Shown here: positions 22,460-31,429 of the stretch, piece after piece
Numbering within the stretch: position 1 is the stretch's first letter
Layout: each line of letters begins with the position of its first letter
From: Eutreptiella sp. 'Long Island Sound 2002'
Lineage: Eukaryota > Euglenozoa > Euglenophyceae > Eutreptiales > Eutreptiaceae
DNA: 64,000 nt
Assembly: GCA_964036045.1 (NCBI GenBank)
Contig: OZ038387.1
Coordinates: 53,972,427 to 54,036,426, forward strand
Direction: 5' to 3'
Program-made: the position numbers and the translations under genes
Notes under the pieces: generated by a model
What the model saw: only the letters and a program-made list of their open reading frames with translations
Database searches by the model: none
Told to the model about the DNA's origin: nothing

Positions 22460-24781
22460 TCAATGGTACCTTTTCAATGTACCACGTTTGTCTGCATATC
22501 TGACACGCACGTATGGGTGGTTCTGGGTTGGGTGGCGGGAGATTTGGAGTTCGGCCTCGAGTGAGATGAGACAGTCTCCCTCAGCCTCGGGCCGGAGGCG
22601 GAGGCCATATAAGTGTTCAAAATTTTCTTGGATTGCCTGCAAGGGGGTGTGTTTCCGCTTTACGCCCACAATGTTGTCAACATAGCGGAAGGGGTGGACG
22701 GGGAGGTCAGCGGGGTGTAAGTGGTGTACATCTGTGGGGACGGGGGTATAGGTAGGGTATCCGCGGAGTTCACACATAAAAAGGTTTGCAATAGCCATTT
22801 GTGCACTACCAGTACCCCCGATTGCAATTCCTCGCTTTTGGCGGTAAACCGCCGAGCCCACAGTGAACATGTCATTATGAAAGACATCGAACTGGCAAAA
22901 TTTGATCACGTCCTCAAACTGGAGGTTGTGGAAGTAACGGGAGTACCCTGTGCCTATACGGTCGAGGTGGTTGTCTTGCTTATTGATGGCAAATCTGAGG
23001 CTGAGGCCCCTGGCATTTCTGGCTTTGACAACTGCTTCGTGTAGGTCCCGGATGGCTTGGACAGTGGCCTCACGGTCAAGGCTGGGAAACATTTCGCAGA
23101 CATCAAGTTCAAATAGGGTGAGGTCAGGGAAGGCCTGGGGGTCGGTGTGGGAGGCAAACCAGGTATTCCAACGGCGTGTGAATCTGGTCAAGCACTGAGT
23201 TGTAAGAATGGCAGTGCTGGGGATGAGTCGTTTGGCCTCGCGGAGGAGGAGTGACAGGGCGCGGCTGACTAGTCGTCCATGGGAGCGCAGGGGGTGGTTA
23301 TAATAGGAGAACAGTACACGTTGTTTCCACTGGCCAGTGGACTCAGACATTTTGCACTTGGGCAGTATAAAGGAGTGGGGGGGCGCATGGCGTGGGCCAT
23401 GTTTCCAAAAACGGTGCAGGTTGTACTGTTTACTGGCGTCGTACAGGGCGGAGGAAACATACTCACGCGCATCTTTCGGTGATTCACAATCGCAAATAAA
23501 ATCAAACTGGGCAGGATCAGAATAAATTTCCGGGATTTTAGTATAGTACAGTGTTGGGCAACACGCAAAACATCGGCTTTCATTTTTATCCATGGGGAGG
23601 AAAATGAACTCGGGGTGGTCCTCCTTGAAACGTTGTATGGCATCATGGCAACAGTACCAGGGTTGGATTGTGCGTTCTGCACACCATGCTGTTCGAACGT
23701 GAGATAGGACTTCAGTGTAGAGGTCTGGGGCAGAAGTCGGGTTGACAGGCAAATGGGAGAGAAGTCGTTTCAGCCCGCTCGTAACCATGGTTTTTGCCGT
23801 CCACCAGGGGAGGACCGGTTCTGATTTTAGGTCCTGGACAACGATGGGGGTTTTGTTGCCAAACAATTTTCGGAGGTGGGCTGGTCGGCGGACCATCAGG
23901 TGGCCATCTACCAGTGGGAGGCCATGTGCCGCAGCGAGGTCAGCGCACTTACACGGGAGCGTGGCATGTTCCTGTATCTCAGAAAAATTCAGTGGAATTT
24001 TCCGCGCGCACAGCACATCTCGGACGGAGGTATGGCGTTTAGCCACAACAGTTAGGGTACGGCCAAAATATTCTCGTAGGCATCCTGGGATTGGGAGGCG
24101 GGAGATAAAGGAGGCAACAATGTCATGGAGGGTGCGGGGCTCAATATGACGCAGGGTAGGGATTGTTATGGGCATACGCTGTAGGATTTTGAGCCCAGTG
24201 CTCTGGTGCACCTGGTGTTGGACCTTTTGAAACACATGATTGGAAATTTCCGGGGAGTAGAACCGACGGACACGTGACAGCAGGGCAAGACGGGCAGCAA
24301 GGGGGGTTGTTTGACGGCGATTGTGCAGGATGGATTGTACACTGGAGTTCAGGGAGAAGCGTTGCTGGGGGGTTTGAGCCAGTTTTCCCCGCAGTAGGAG
24401 TTCCCATCTACAGGAGTAGACAGGGACATCTCGGACATTGAGGGTTGGCGTCAAGCGACGCATCCATGCACGTTCCATACGTAAGGCTCTATTCGGGGGG
24501 CAGTGCTCGAGTAAGATCATGCCCCAGTTTTCGAAGCCAGTGCGTGCCATCATCGGATATATAGACCCGAGGTCCCGGCAGTGTTTGTGGCCGTACAGGG
24601 TAGTGTAGCTGTTACAGGCACGGATATGTTGGCGGAAGCGGGTTACTCCTGCCTTCGGGAGGCCAAGCGCCCCAGTTTGGCCTACGTAGACACGTTTGGA
24701 GGAAATAGAGAACAGAGCATAAATCCATGTGCCACGTTTCCCAAAGTCCTGACACTGGCGGTACCTACGAAAATTCCACAA
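22460..24781 (-). CDS. Penelope-like reverse transcriptase with N-terminal GIY-YIG endonuclease
   Basis: This is a 773-codon frame. Residues 17-34 hold the GIY-YIG signature (GTWIY ... VYVGQT), with Arg50, Glu103 (in MERAW) and Asn115 in the expected catalytic places, so the nuclease looks intact. A middle region has the Penelope-type LPMDKNE segment and a KQRVLFSYY block. The RT palm has FELDVCEMFP (Asp560), RGIAIGGTGSAQMA and FRYVDN (Asp702-Asn703), where Asn replaces the usual second Asp. The frame has no ATG before the nuclease. It is open up to the insertion point at 24807 and, across the nested element, back to the TGA ending the preceding ORF at 36041. A frameshift near 22465 removes the last ~100 residues. 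This copy is therefore broken twice. Confidence 0.85.
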   Translation of the reverse strand: MWNFRRYRQCQDFGKRGTWIYALFSISSKRVYVGQTGALGLPKAGVTRFRQHIRACNSYTTLYGHKHCRDLGSIYPMMARTGFENWGMILLEHCPPNRALRMERAWMRRLTPTLNVRDVPVYSCRWELLLRGKLAQTPQQRFSLNSSVQSILHNRRQTTPLAARLALLSRVRRFYSPEISNHVFQKVQHQVHQSTGLKILQRMPITIPTLRHIEPRTLHDIVASFISRLPIPGCLREYFGRTLTVVAKRHTSVRDVLCARKIPLNFSEIQEHATLPCKCADLAAAHGLPLVDGHLMVRRPAHLRKLFGNKTPIVVQDLKSEPVLPWWTAKTMVTSGLKRLLSHLPVNPTSAPDLYTEVLSHVRTAWCAERTIQPWYCCHDAIQRFKEDHPEFIFLPMDKNESRCFACCPTLYYTKIPEIYSDPAQFDFICDCESPKDAREYVSSALYDASKQYNLHRFWKHGPRHAPPHSFILPKCKMSESTGQWKQRVLFSYYNHPLRSHGRLVSRALSLLLREAKRLIPSTAILTTQCLTRFTRRWNTWFASHTDPQAFPDLTLFELDVCEMFPSLDREATVQAIRDLHEAVVKARNARGLSLRFAINKQDNHLDRIGTGYSRYFHNLQFEDVIKFCQFDVFHNDMFTVGSAVYRQKRGIAIGGTGSAQMAIANLFMCELRGYPTYTPVPTDVHHLHPADLPVHPFRYVDNIVGVKRKHTPLQAIQENFEHLYGLRLRPEAEGDCLISLEAELQISRHPTQNHPYVRVRYADKRGTLKRYH

Positions 24782-24807
24782 ACGGCGTAGGTGGGGTTGT
24801 GGTGCAA

Positions 24808-24839
24808 CTTAGGAGGCCCATAGTGCCCCCTATCGTTTT
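24808..24839 (+). repeat. Left terminal inverted repeat
   Basis: Thirty-two bases identical to the reverse complement of 35967-35998. TGCAA lies directly outside. Confidence 0.95.
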
Positions 24840-26730
24840 TTCAAAAAAAAATTCATGTCCTGCACAGAGCCTAGCCTCTCTGCTGCATAGCCAAGCGTAA
24901 CGGAGGGGTGGTTCCCAGCCTGGGTTTATGGGGAGGAGGAACGACACGCAATTTAGGGGTGCGAAGCAGCCAAAAGGCACCATTTTGGGCCCCCACAGCA
25001 TGCAAGCGCAGCGACTGTTTTTTCCAATTTTGGAGGTCTGAAATACCGAAAATGGACCAGTCGCACCATAAAACTATGTTTCACAGTCTGATATCACAAA
25101 TGGAGCACGTAGGTGGCAACGGCATGTGCTGCGGTTCTTCTAGCACCCGTGGTATTGTAACGGCAATCATGACCGTACATGCACCGCCTGTGAAGAAGGT
25201 GTGACCTATCACAACAGAGAACAGCACCTGTACAAAAGGAGGGTGCAAGGCAGCATTTCTGAAAGGCTGGGCTCTGCAGAGCCCAGATACATGAAATTCA
25301 CTAAAAACAGGGGTAATAGTACAGGGTGGTACACCAACACAACAGTGTACAGGCAAACAGGTAGTAACAGGGCGTTAAATAGGGAATTCCTACTGGCTGG
25401 GCTCTGCAGAGCCCAGCTCAATACAAACATCACAAAGCACCCATGAATTACGCTATTGATAAACAAGCCAAACCACCAGTGTAGTAATGGCTACAATAGG
25501 CATCGGACTATACCCCCCCCCCCCCCCCCGCGAAAAAAATCTCAGCCCAATAAGCGATAGACCACTAGAGCACCAGTCATACACAAGGCATGGAAGCTGT
25601 ACACACTAGTTGACGAGTCTAAGGCACGAACACACACAAAACAAGGCACAGAAGTTGTAAAAACCGTTATGTGCGCTGTAGGAGGTCCGCCGGAACAACA
25701 AAATTGGATGCTATATTGACTAGAGACTGATGTGTCCCCAGATGTGGTTCACAAGCACCTACTAACACCTGGCCAGACAAAGACTGTTCCCCCTTCTAAG
25801 TTCCGAGCAAATGTTGAACTATCGATAAATGGTTGACACCAACAAAAACCAGCCACAAATCGCATCAAAAAATTAAGCATCGCACAGTAGACAGTGTCAG
25901 GCCACTGTCCAGCATACGCACCGTCAACCGCTGGAGAAATGAAAAGACACAGGCCCAACAGATCAATGCAACTGAGCATACATGACAGCGAGGAATAAAA
26001 CGTGGCTCGGCGATAAAAAGCAAACCTGTGCCCAAACTACTGACTTGAAATTGGACTCAGGGCATACCTGGTAAACTCGAAATGACAGACACGTTCAGCT
26101 GAGCTCTGCAGGGCCCAGGCACGGGCAACAGAACATGTCAGGACCAAATCGGGGTTACAAAAGGCATCTGGACTTTGCAGGGCATGGACTGGTAAAAAAA
26201 TAGCAAGAATTAAATCATCTGGGGCTCATACACACAAACCTGGCACCGTATATGGACCACAATTGTGAGAAAACTCGACAGTTGGCACACTGTGTCAACG
26301 AGGGACGTACCAAAAGAAATGCCAGAGCACAATGTTGTGCTGATACAACCAAATTCACACAGGGACACAGGGACACTGTTGAGATGAAAGCAGCACTGCG
26401 TACCACCAGGAGGCATGCAAATTGGCCTGAAACAACATGCTGGGCTCTGCAGAGCCCAGCAGTATAAAATTGTTCATATTCGGAGGCAAATCAAGCAAAT
26501 CTGGCAAGCTCAGTGCAAATTAAAAAAATGAGCGTCAAAATCAGCCACAAACACGTACAGCGTCAAACAGGCACATCATTCACTGTCCCAAAACCATTTG
26601 GGACTGCATAGGACAGGCCCAGTCACATCAGGCGCTCACAAAACCAGCACAGTAACACGGACGCGTCTGTGGTTGTATGTCCGGTATGGTCCAGCGACAG
26701 TCATGATCCAGCGGTATGTGGGGCCTCCAG
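24840..26730. other. Non-coding left arm of the nested element
   Basis: No ORF above about 75 codons is convincing. It contains a C-run of about 20 bases at 25507-25530 and palindromes at 25267, 25397 and 26440, plus a decayed copy at 26099. This arm may hold the 3' end signals of the 455-residue gene and transposase-binding sites. Confidence 0.5.
25267..25286. repeat. Palindrome copy, left arm
   Basis: Perfect CTGGGCTCTGCAGAGCCCAG. Further exact copies lie at 25397-25416 and 26440-26459, with a decayed one at 26099-26118. Spacing here (130 bp) departs from the 70-bp rule seen elsewhere. Confidence 0.9.
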
Positions 26731-28098
26731 TCACTTGCCGTTGCTCTTGCCGTTGCTCTTGGACAAGCCAACCCGGACACCACGATGCAGGGTGGCCTGC
26801 AGGCCCTCAACTGCCCTTTTTTTCTGCGATGGGGACGCCCCAGCGGCTGCCGTTGCCAACTTATCCTCCTCTTCTTTCCTCTTGCGATTCGCTCGTTCGT
26901 CCTCTCTTGCCTTTTTCTCCTTCTCCTTCTCCTCCTTATTACGTTGCTTCTCCCGTGCCTCCTCTTGCTTCCGCGACTCGCGCTCCGCCTTCCCATGCTG
27001 TTTCTGCCGCTGCTTTTCGGTGTTTCTCCCCTTCGGCTTGGGAGTTTGCGGATCCGGCACCTCCTCCACTTCTGACTCACTCGTGTCCGCGTCTGCTGCC
27101 TGGTCAGGGGACTCCTGCCGGAACAGCGGCTGCCCGGTGCTTGCCCAGTGCGTGACACTCCGCCACTCAACATCCTCCTCCGTGTCCCCTTTCCGGACGC
27201 TCGTCTTCAGCAGGTTCACCACATCAGCTGCATTGTAGGGACCATCGGATAGTACACCCCATGCGCAATTCAACGGGACAGGCAAGTGAATACAGCCCAG
27301 ACTGATCAGGTCGGGGCGGCGGCCATAGTACAGTGCCCACAGGCAGCGCAATGCATCACTATCCATGTGCATGTCGTCCGAGTCTTCGTTGGGGTCCTCG
27401 AGCAAATTCACCAACCACCACAAAATAGCCAGACCCAGCCACAGACCTTCAGTGAACGACTTTTGTGTGAGGAAGTGCGGCATTGCAGGGCCCAGCCCAT
27501 GGGTCTTCACCAGCAACAAGGTTGACTGCTCAAACAAATATGGCTCTTCTCGGCGCCCCAGGTGGTACACAGCCATGCGCAAAGCCGTTGGGTACAAATC
27601 TTCAAATTGCGACCGCAAGTGTTGTTCGACAGCGACCAAATCCCCATGGTGTCCATGAAAGGCGCCAAGTACCCCTTGAGACAGCACACGCACGATCTGC
27701 GCACCAGGGATCCACCCTCCACGCCGCGGGACTTCAACAATGACGAGATTGTACTTCAGCATTTTGATCTCATTTGGGACTGCGGTCACCGATCCATCGT
27801 ACGCCCAAATTTCTCCAGATTCTGACCCCTTGCCAACATTGACCTTTGCCACCTCGCCACCAGACACCTCAGCAGCTGGGTTCAACACTGGTCTCACAAG
27901 CAGTCTGCGATGGGCTTCGACTTCTTCTCGATCGCTGACCCACAGACTTGCCTTCAACAGCGCCTGGAGCGGTGGCCAGGGCGTGCTCTCGCTGTACTCC
28001 CAGCTCCCTTGCCATGCACCAAAATTCGCCAGACGGTGACTAAACTTCTTTGAGATGCGAGCCACTTCAGTCTTTGTGCCTGTGTGTACAGGAGCCAT
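26731..28098 (-). CDS. 455-residue protein with charged C-terminal helix, unknown
   Basis: The start is the ATG at 28098. The frame stays open further upstream, but that extension only translates palindromes and G-runs. Residues 1-330 look globular, with several Trp-containing hydrophobic stretches (for example LWLGLAILWWLVNLLED). Residues ~350-420 are almost pure Lys/Glu/Arg/Gln (EKEKKAREDERANRKRKEEE type), predicted as a long charged helix, followed by a basic tail ending SNGKSNGK. The basic end suggests nucleic-acid or nuclear localisation, by inference only. No family is recognised. Its ATG lies 73 bp from the first palindrome of the 28.2-29.2 kb array. Confidence 0.6.
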   Translation of the reverse strand: MAPVHTGTKTEVARISKKFSHRLANFGAWQGSWEYSESTPWPPLQALLKASLWVSDREEVEAHRRLLVRPVLNPAAEVSGGEVAKVNVGKGSESGEIWAYDGSVTAVPNEIKMLKYNLVIVEVPRRGGWIPGAQIVRVLSQGVLGAFHGHHGDLVAVEQHLRSQFEDLYPTALRMAVYHLGRREEPYLFEQSTLLLVKTHGLGPAMPHFLTQKSFTEGLWLGLAILWWLVNLLEDPNEDSDDMHMDSDALRCLWALYYGRRPDLISLGCIHLPVPLNCAWGVLSDGPYNAADVVNLLKTSVRKGDTEEDVEWRSVTHWASTGQPLFRQESPDQAADADTSESEVEEVPDPQTPKPKGRNTEKQRQKQHGKAERESRKQEEAREKQRNKEEKEKEKKAREDERANRKRKEEEDKLATAAAGASPSQKKRAVEGLQATLHRGVRVGLSKSNGKSNGK

Positions 28099-28170
28099 AG
28101 AGGAGGGCAGGAGGGCGATCCACCAAGTCACAGCGATCCGGCAAAGCGTAAATTTGCATTTTGTGGGATC

Positions 28171-29201
28171 CTTGGCTCTGCAGAGCCCAGTACTGTCAAA
28201 TTGGTAACATGAAGGCTGAAATTGGTCACTGTGGTTCATCTGGGCTCTGCAGAGCCCAGCATGACTAAATTGGCAATTTAAGGGCTGGCCCGGGGGGGGG
28301 GGGGAGGGAGTTCGTGGGACATCAATAGGCCAGGGCGCAGTGGTCAACAGGTCCAGCGTCAAGGAAGCTTCAACAAGTCCAGCGTCTGTGTACATGCAGT
28401 CAATTGGCATCCCAGGGGATCCTGGGCTCTGCAGAGCCCAGAACTCTCTAAATGGTAATATGAGGTATGAAATTTGGTCAACTCCCTCCATCTGGGCTCT
28501 GCAGAGCCTAGCATGACGAAAATGGTGAATTGGGGGGTGTCCCGGGGGGGGGGGGGGGGGCTTGGACATCATTAGGCAAGGTGCACCGATAATCGGGAGT
28601 GAAGTTGCGGAAGTTCGGACAATCCAACAGATCCAGCGTCTCTGTACATGCAGTCAATTGGCATCCCAAGGGATCCTGGGCTCTGCAGAGCCCAGAACTC
28701 TCCAGATGGTGATATGGCGTCTGAAATTGGTCAGCCCCCTCCATCTGGGCTCTGCAGAGCCCAGCATGACCAAAATGGTGAATTAGGGGGTGTCCGGGGG
28801 GGGGGGGGGGCATCATTAGGCAACAGTGCACCGGTCATCAGGCATGAAGTTGCGGAAGTTCGGACAATCCAACAGATCCAGCGTCTCTGTACATGCAGTC
28901 AATTGGCATCCCAGGGGATCCTGGGCTCTGCAGAGCCCAGAACTCTCCAGATGGTAATATGGCGTCTGAAATTGGTCAACTCCCTCCATCTGGGCTCTGC
29001 AGAGCCTAGCATGACCAAAATGGTGAATTAGGGGTTGTCCCGGGGGGGGGGGGGGGGCTTGGACATCATTAGGCAAGAGTGCACCGGTCATCATGAGTGA
29101 AGTTGCGGAAGTTGGGACAATCCAACAAATCCAGCGTCTCTTTGCAAGCTTGCATGCAGTCAACTGGCAACCCAGCGGATCCTGGGCTCTGCACAGCCCA
29201 G
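28171..29201. repeat. Tandem array of ~250-bp units each with a palindrome pair and a G-run
   Basis: First palindromes of the units start at 28171 (one mismatch), 28422, 28676, 28921 and 29182 (decayed), giving spacings of 251, 254, 245 and 261 bp. Second palindromes start at 28240, 28492, 28745 and 28990, always 69-70 bp after the first. A G-run of 12-18 bases follows the second palindrome in each unit. Between units is a conserved stretch containing CAATCCAACAGATCCAGCGT and catgcagtcaattggcatcc. Copies are nearly identical, so the array grew recently. Confidence 0.9.
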
Positions 29202-29954
29202 CAGACCCAAACTGTCACACTGAAATCGGTCATTACACTTCATCCAGGCTCCCTGTCGCAGCGGCCCGATCACAACAAAAGGCAGGGGCTTACAAAGCAA
29301 CAGCATGCGTCGTGAGGGGTGGATGCGCTCAACTGGCATGTCGGGATGACCAAAGTGATACCACCACAATTCCCCAGCGCGGAGCTCCTTTGCCAGCTTC
29401 TGGAAGCCCGGTATTGTACTCTTCGGCGAGGCCATGTAGTTGCATACGCGCCACAAATTGTCGGGTTGCATTCCAGCAAAGCATCGCATTGTGTAAAGGG
29501 CAATCACCTGCTTGCGTTCCACCATCTTGCCGAGTGCGTCCGTGAAAGTGGCACCACAGGTCAGGGCCATATGGGCAGCTGGCCTCATTTGCTTGACAAT
29601 TGTCTCCGTGTTGCCGGATTTCGCAGTCAACCCCGCCTCCACGATTGCCTCATGCATCAAGGTGACAACTGTCTTCTTGCATTGTGTGTCCTCGGCCGCC
29701 AGTTGTAGGAAATTGTTCAACAGTTGGGGTACACTGCTCTCACGCCCACTGTGCTGCGCCCTATTATGTTGTCCGGCCAACTTTCGCCTCATCTCGACGG
29801 ATGTATCAAACTTGATGATGCGCACGTCAAAGTTAGTCATCCAATCCTCGACCTCGCCCATCCTTGCTGTCACATCCTTGCAAATTTCATCACACGCCGC
29901 AACGCCGTGTTGGCCTCCAATCACCCACAGGGCTCCCACTGAATACAACAGCAT
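29160..29954 (-). CDS. 264-residue protein, unknown
   Basis: ATG at 29954. The N-terminus MLLYSVGALWVIGGQHGVAA is hydrophobic and could be a signal peptide or membrane anchor. The rest is mostly helical and soluble, with a conserved-looking segment containing LWRVCNYMASPKSTIPGFQK and HFGHPDMPVERIHPS. The last 20 residues are translated from a decayed palindrome (29182-29201), so the native C-terminus may have been longer or different. The gene starts 6 bp after the stop of the upstream ORF (29961), the only gene junction in the element without a palindrome, so the two may be co-expressed or be exons of one gene. Confidence 0.55.
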   Translation of the reverse strand: MLLYSVGALWVIGGQHGVAACDEICKDVTARMGEVEDWMTNFDVRIIKFDTSVEMRRKLAGQHNRAQHSGRESSVPQLLNNFLQLAAEDTQCKKTVVTLMHEAIVEAGLTAKSGNTETIVKQMRPAAHMALTCGATFTDALGKMVERKQVIALYTMRCFAGMQPDNLWRVCNYMASPKSTIPGFQKLAKELRAGELWWYHFGHPDMPVERIHPSRRMLLLCKPLPFVVIGPLRQGAWMKCNDRFQCDSLGLLGCAEPRIRWVAS

Positions 29955-29960
29955 GGCAGG

Positions 29961-30443
29961 TCACACAGGGCAGGCCACGTAGCCAATTACGTTGATCGAG
30001 TTGCGTCGCAACAATCCCATACCTTTGTCGTCCCAAACCAGAAGCTGCAGTCGGCCATCGGGGGGGTTTGCCAGTAGGTCCTCCTTCACCTCCGCCACGT
30101 GGTCCCAATCAATGATCCTGGATTGGCCATACTCCATGCACCTGTCAATCTTCAGTTCCTTGCGCGGCACCTTCGCTCTCCGCACCTCCACGTAGTTTTG
30201 AATGGCCAGTACGGTTGAGGAGTCCTTGATACTGCCCATCTTCCTTGCGACACGACCCTTGTTCACCACTTGCGAGGGAGATTGACTGGCCTGGCTGGCC
30301 CCAGCAACAGTGCTGCCCTGTACAGCATCCTCTATGGAGGGCTCTGACTGCAGTGCGTCCACTTTCTCGGCTTCCAGTGTGTCCATCGCTGGTATCTCAG
30401 CGGTGTTGCCATCCATGGCAACTTCGTTTGATATGCCACACAT
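29961..30443 (-). CDS. 160-residue hydrophilic protein, unknown
   Basis: ATG at 30443. The first ~60 residues are acidic and Ser/Ala/Gln-rich, probably disordered. The second half is compact and basic (VEVRRAKVPRKELKIDRC ... RIIDWDHVAEVKEDLL) and ends VIGYVACPV. The upstream frame is open to 30479 with no other ATG. No domain is recognised. It is tightly linked to the 264-residue gene that follows. Confidence 0.5.
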   Translation of the reverse strand: MCGISNEVAMDGNTAEIPAMDTLEAEKVDALQSEPSIEDAVQGSTVAGASQASQSPSQVVNKGRVARKMGSIKDSSTVLAIQNYVEVRRAKVPRKELKIDRCMEYGQSRIIDWDHVAEVKEDLLANPPDGRLQLLVWDDKGMGLLRRNSINVIGYVACPV

Positions 30444-31429
30444 GGTCCAAAAACACACGGACTTTACGAGAAAAATCAAGTCACCAAAAACAGCACAACA
30501 ATCACACAGTTCAAAGCATCAATGGTGGCAAATGGCAGATTTGGACAGCAAATTAGTCGGATCAAAGCATTCAAATTGGGACCCACATGGGTTGAAATAG
30601 CCAAAACTGTCTTCAAAACAGCAAATCACTGCAGAGGCATCTCAAGTACAATGTCCAGGGCACATTGATGGTCACAGCATCAAACAGCCCACTAAAACGT
30701 CCCTCGTTGACACAGGTATGAACCAGCTGGAAATTGGGCCTGTGCAAATGGCCTGCAACACCACAGCCAAACCTGCTTGTGGCAATTTAACTCCAATAAT
30801 CGTAGCAGTGAGTACAGCAGTGCCAGGCACACCTCTTCGAGGGTCACACAGGCTGACGCAGCGGGTGCACACTACAATACGAAAGAATGGAGATGTGTGC
30901 ACAGATCAAAGCACGAAGATGGCATGGTCCACGACTGGCCCAGCCCTAAGAAAGGAACAGCAAATGACCAGATGGGAGTACATATCAGGCAGTGGTGACA
31001 GGCTGGGCTCTGCAGAGCCCAGAGTAACAACAACCAGTAATACGACCCCTTAAAACTCAGTGTCAGGCAAAGCTGGGCTCTGCAGAGCCCAGAGACTTGG
31101 GGTACAGTGATAGCAGGGGTGTAAACATCAAATTTGCCTGTCTGGGAGGGGGTTGCATTGCCACACCCCTCGATGATCAGTCTGAGTCTATGAAAGCAAC
31201 ATGAAAGCGACTGAAAATGACCAGATACGGGTACATATCAGATAGTGGGGACCGGCTGGGCTCTGCAGAGCCTAGAGTGTCAAAAACTAGTATTACAAAC
31301 CCCGAAAACTCAGTGGCGGAGAAAGCTGGGCTCTGCAGAGCCCAGACTCTTGGGTACAGCAATAAGGGGCCTGTACACAGCAGATTGGCCTGTCTTGGGG
31401 GGGGGGTCTGCATTGCCACCCCCCCATGA
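30444..31429. promoter_or_regulatory. Gene junction with two palindrome pairs
   Basis: Palindromes start at 31003 and 31073 (70 bp apart) and at 31256 (one mismatch) and 31326 (70 bp apart). The two pairs sit in a duplicated segment of about 253 bp that also repeats a gggtacatatcagatagtgg-like stretch and a G-run. The junction separates the 160-residue gene (upstream side) from the end of the 711-residue gene, so the palindromes could act as terminator, promoter or both; their role is inferred from position only. Confidence 0.6.

Noticed and set aside
28099-28572. N-terminal extension of the 455-residue protein to a 613-codon frame
   Set aside because: The extra part only translates palindromes (GLCRAQ, WALQSP) and G-runs; the first credible ATG is at 28098.
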